Below, one piece after another: positions 14,326 to 14,542 of a stretch of 14,542 bases of DNA (its first letter is position 1; each line of letters opens with the position of its first letter). The notes under the pieces are model-generated. The model made no database searches. It was not told the DNA's origin and worked only from the letters and a program-made list of their open reading frames with translations. Both the position numbers and the translations under genes were made by a program. The stretch is from contig DATBMY010000177.1 of the NCBI GenBank assembly GCA_036554605.1, forward strand, positions 1 through 14,542. Direction: 5' to 3'. Source of the DNA: DATBMY01 sp036554605 (GTDB lineage: Bacteria > Acidobacteriota > Blastocatellia > UBA7656).

Positions 14326-14542
14326 TCATGTGGTTGCGCTCAACTGCTGATATAACCAGGCTTGCGCCATCCTCCAGCCCCTCCTCACCGTGCTCACCGA
14401 TACATCCACTACCTCCGCCGTCTCCTCCAGGCTCAACCCTCCAAAATACCTCAACTCCACGATCCTCGCCGGCCTCGCGTCCATCTGCTCCAACCTCACC
14501 AGCGCCTCATCTAATAGCACCAGATCAGGATTCCTCCTTATC
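14326..14542 (-). CDS. ECF-type RNA polymerase sigma factor, C-terminal part (TIGR02999-like)
   Basis: The frame is open to the right edge, so the start lies outside; 71 residues are visible and end at a TGA (14326-14328). The part present is sigma region 4: LLDEALVRLEQMDARPARIVELRYFGGLSLEETAEVV, followed by the recognition helix VSVSTVRRGWRMAQAWLYQQL. The pattern LDEAL...VELRYFGGLS.EE.AEV...S.STV.R.WR.A.AWL is typical of the TIGR02999 group found in Acidobacteria and Planctomycetes, which is from memory. The sigma-2 region and any anti-sigma partner are not in the window. Its targets are unknown; nothing shows that it drives the genes downstream. Confidence 0.88.
   Translation of the reverse strand, partial: IRRNPDLVLLDEALVRLEQMDARPARIVELRYFGGLSLEETAEVVDVSVSTVRRGWRMAQAWLYQQLSATT

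Overview
The window is a GC-rich bacterial chromosome segment in which almost every gene lies on the minus strand. A TIGR02999-type ECF sigma factor, a secreted DUF4384 protein and heptamer-repeat-filled intercistronic gaps suggest an Acidobacteriota genome, perhaps Blastocatellia. This placement is inferred from family resemblance, not from a marker gene.

Layout, left to right. The left edge (1-374) may hold the tail of a plus-strand gene (2-184) and then a promoter-like region. A 78-residue CxxC protein follows (375-611, plus) with a strong hairpin terminator. Next are lipA (673-1653, minus), an RND efflux permease with its own terminator (1788-5084) and its membrane-fusion adaptor (5161-6414). 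The main block (6693-12948) reads, in transcription order: Rieske ferredoxin, Lpd (E3), E1 alpha, E1 beta, E2, LipB. Upstream are a DUF4384 lipoprotein-like or secreted protein (13162-14070) and the C-terminal part of an ECF sigma factor that runs off the right edge.

How the genes work together. E1 alpha/beta, E2 and E3 make a complete 2-oxo acid dehydrogenase complex of the heterotetrameric-E1 type; the substrate (pyruvate or branched-chain 2-oxo acids) is not settled by sequence reading. LipB (octanoyl transfer) and LipA (sulfur insertion) make the lipoyl cofactor that E2 needs. A promoter-like element (TTGAAA, 18 bp, TAAGAT) and a dyad in the leader lie just upstream of the Rieske gene.

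The most unusual signal is in the gaps. Five successive intercistronic junctions (Lpd/E1 alpha, E1 alpha/E1 beta, E1 beta/E2, E2/LipB, adaptor/RND) are filled by two mirrored arms of degenerate 7-bp (once 8-bp) tandem units. The unit sequence differs at each junction, while the inverted design and the placement from stop codon to next start codon are the same. They resemble the heptanucleotide STRR repeats of cyanobacteria but look adapted to sit between cistrons. Some arms carry stop codons, start codons or the first codons of the next gene.
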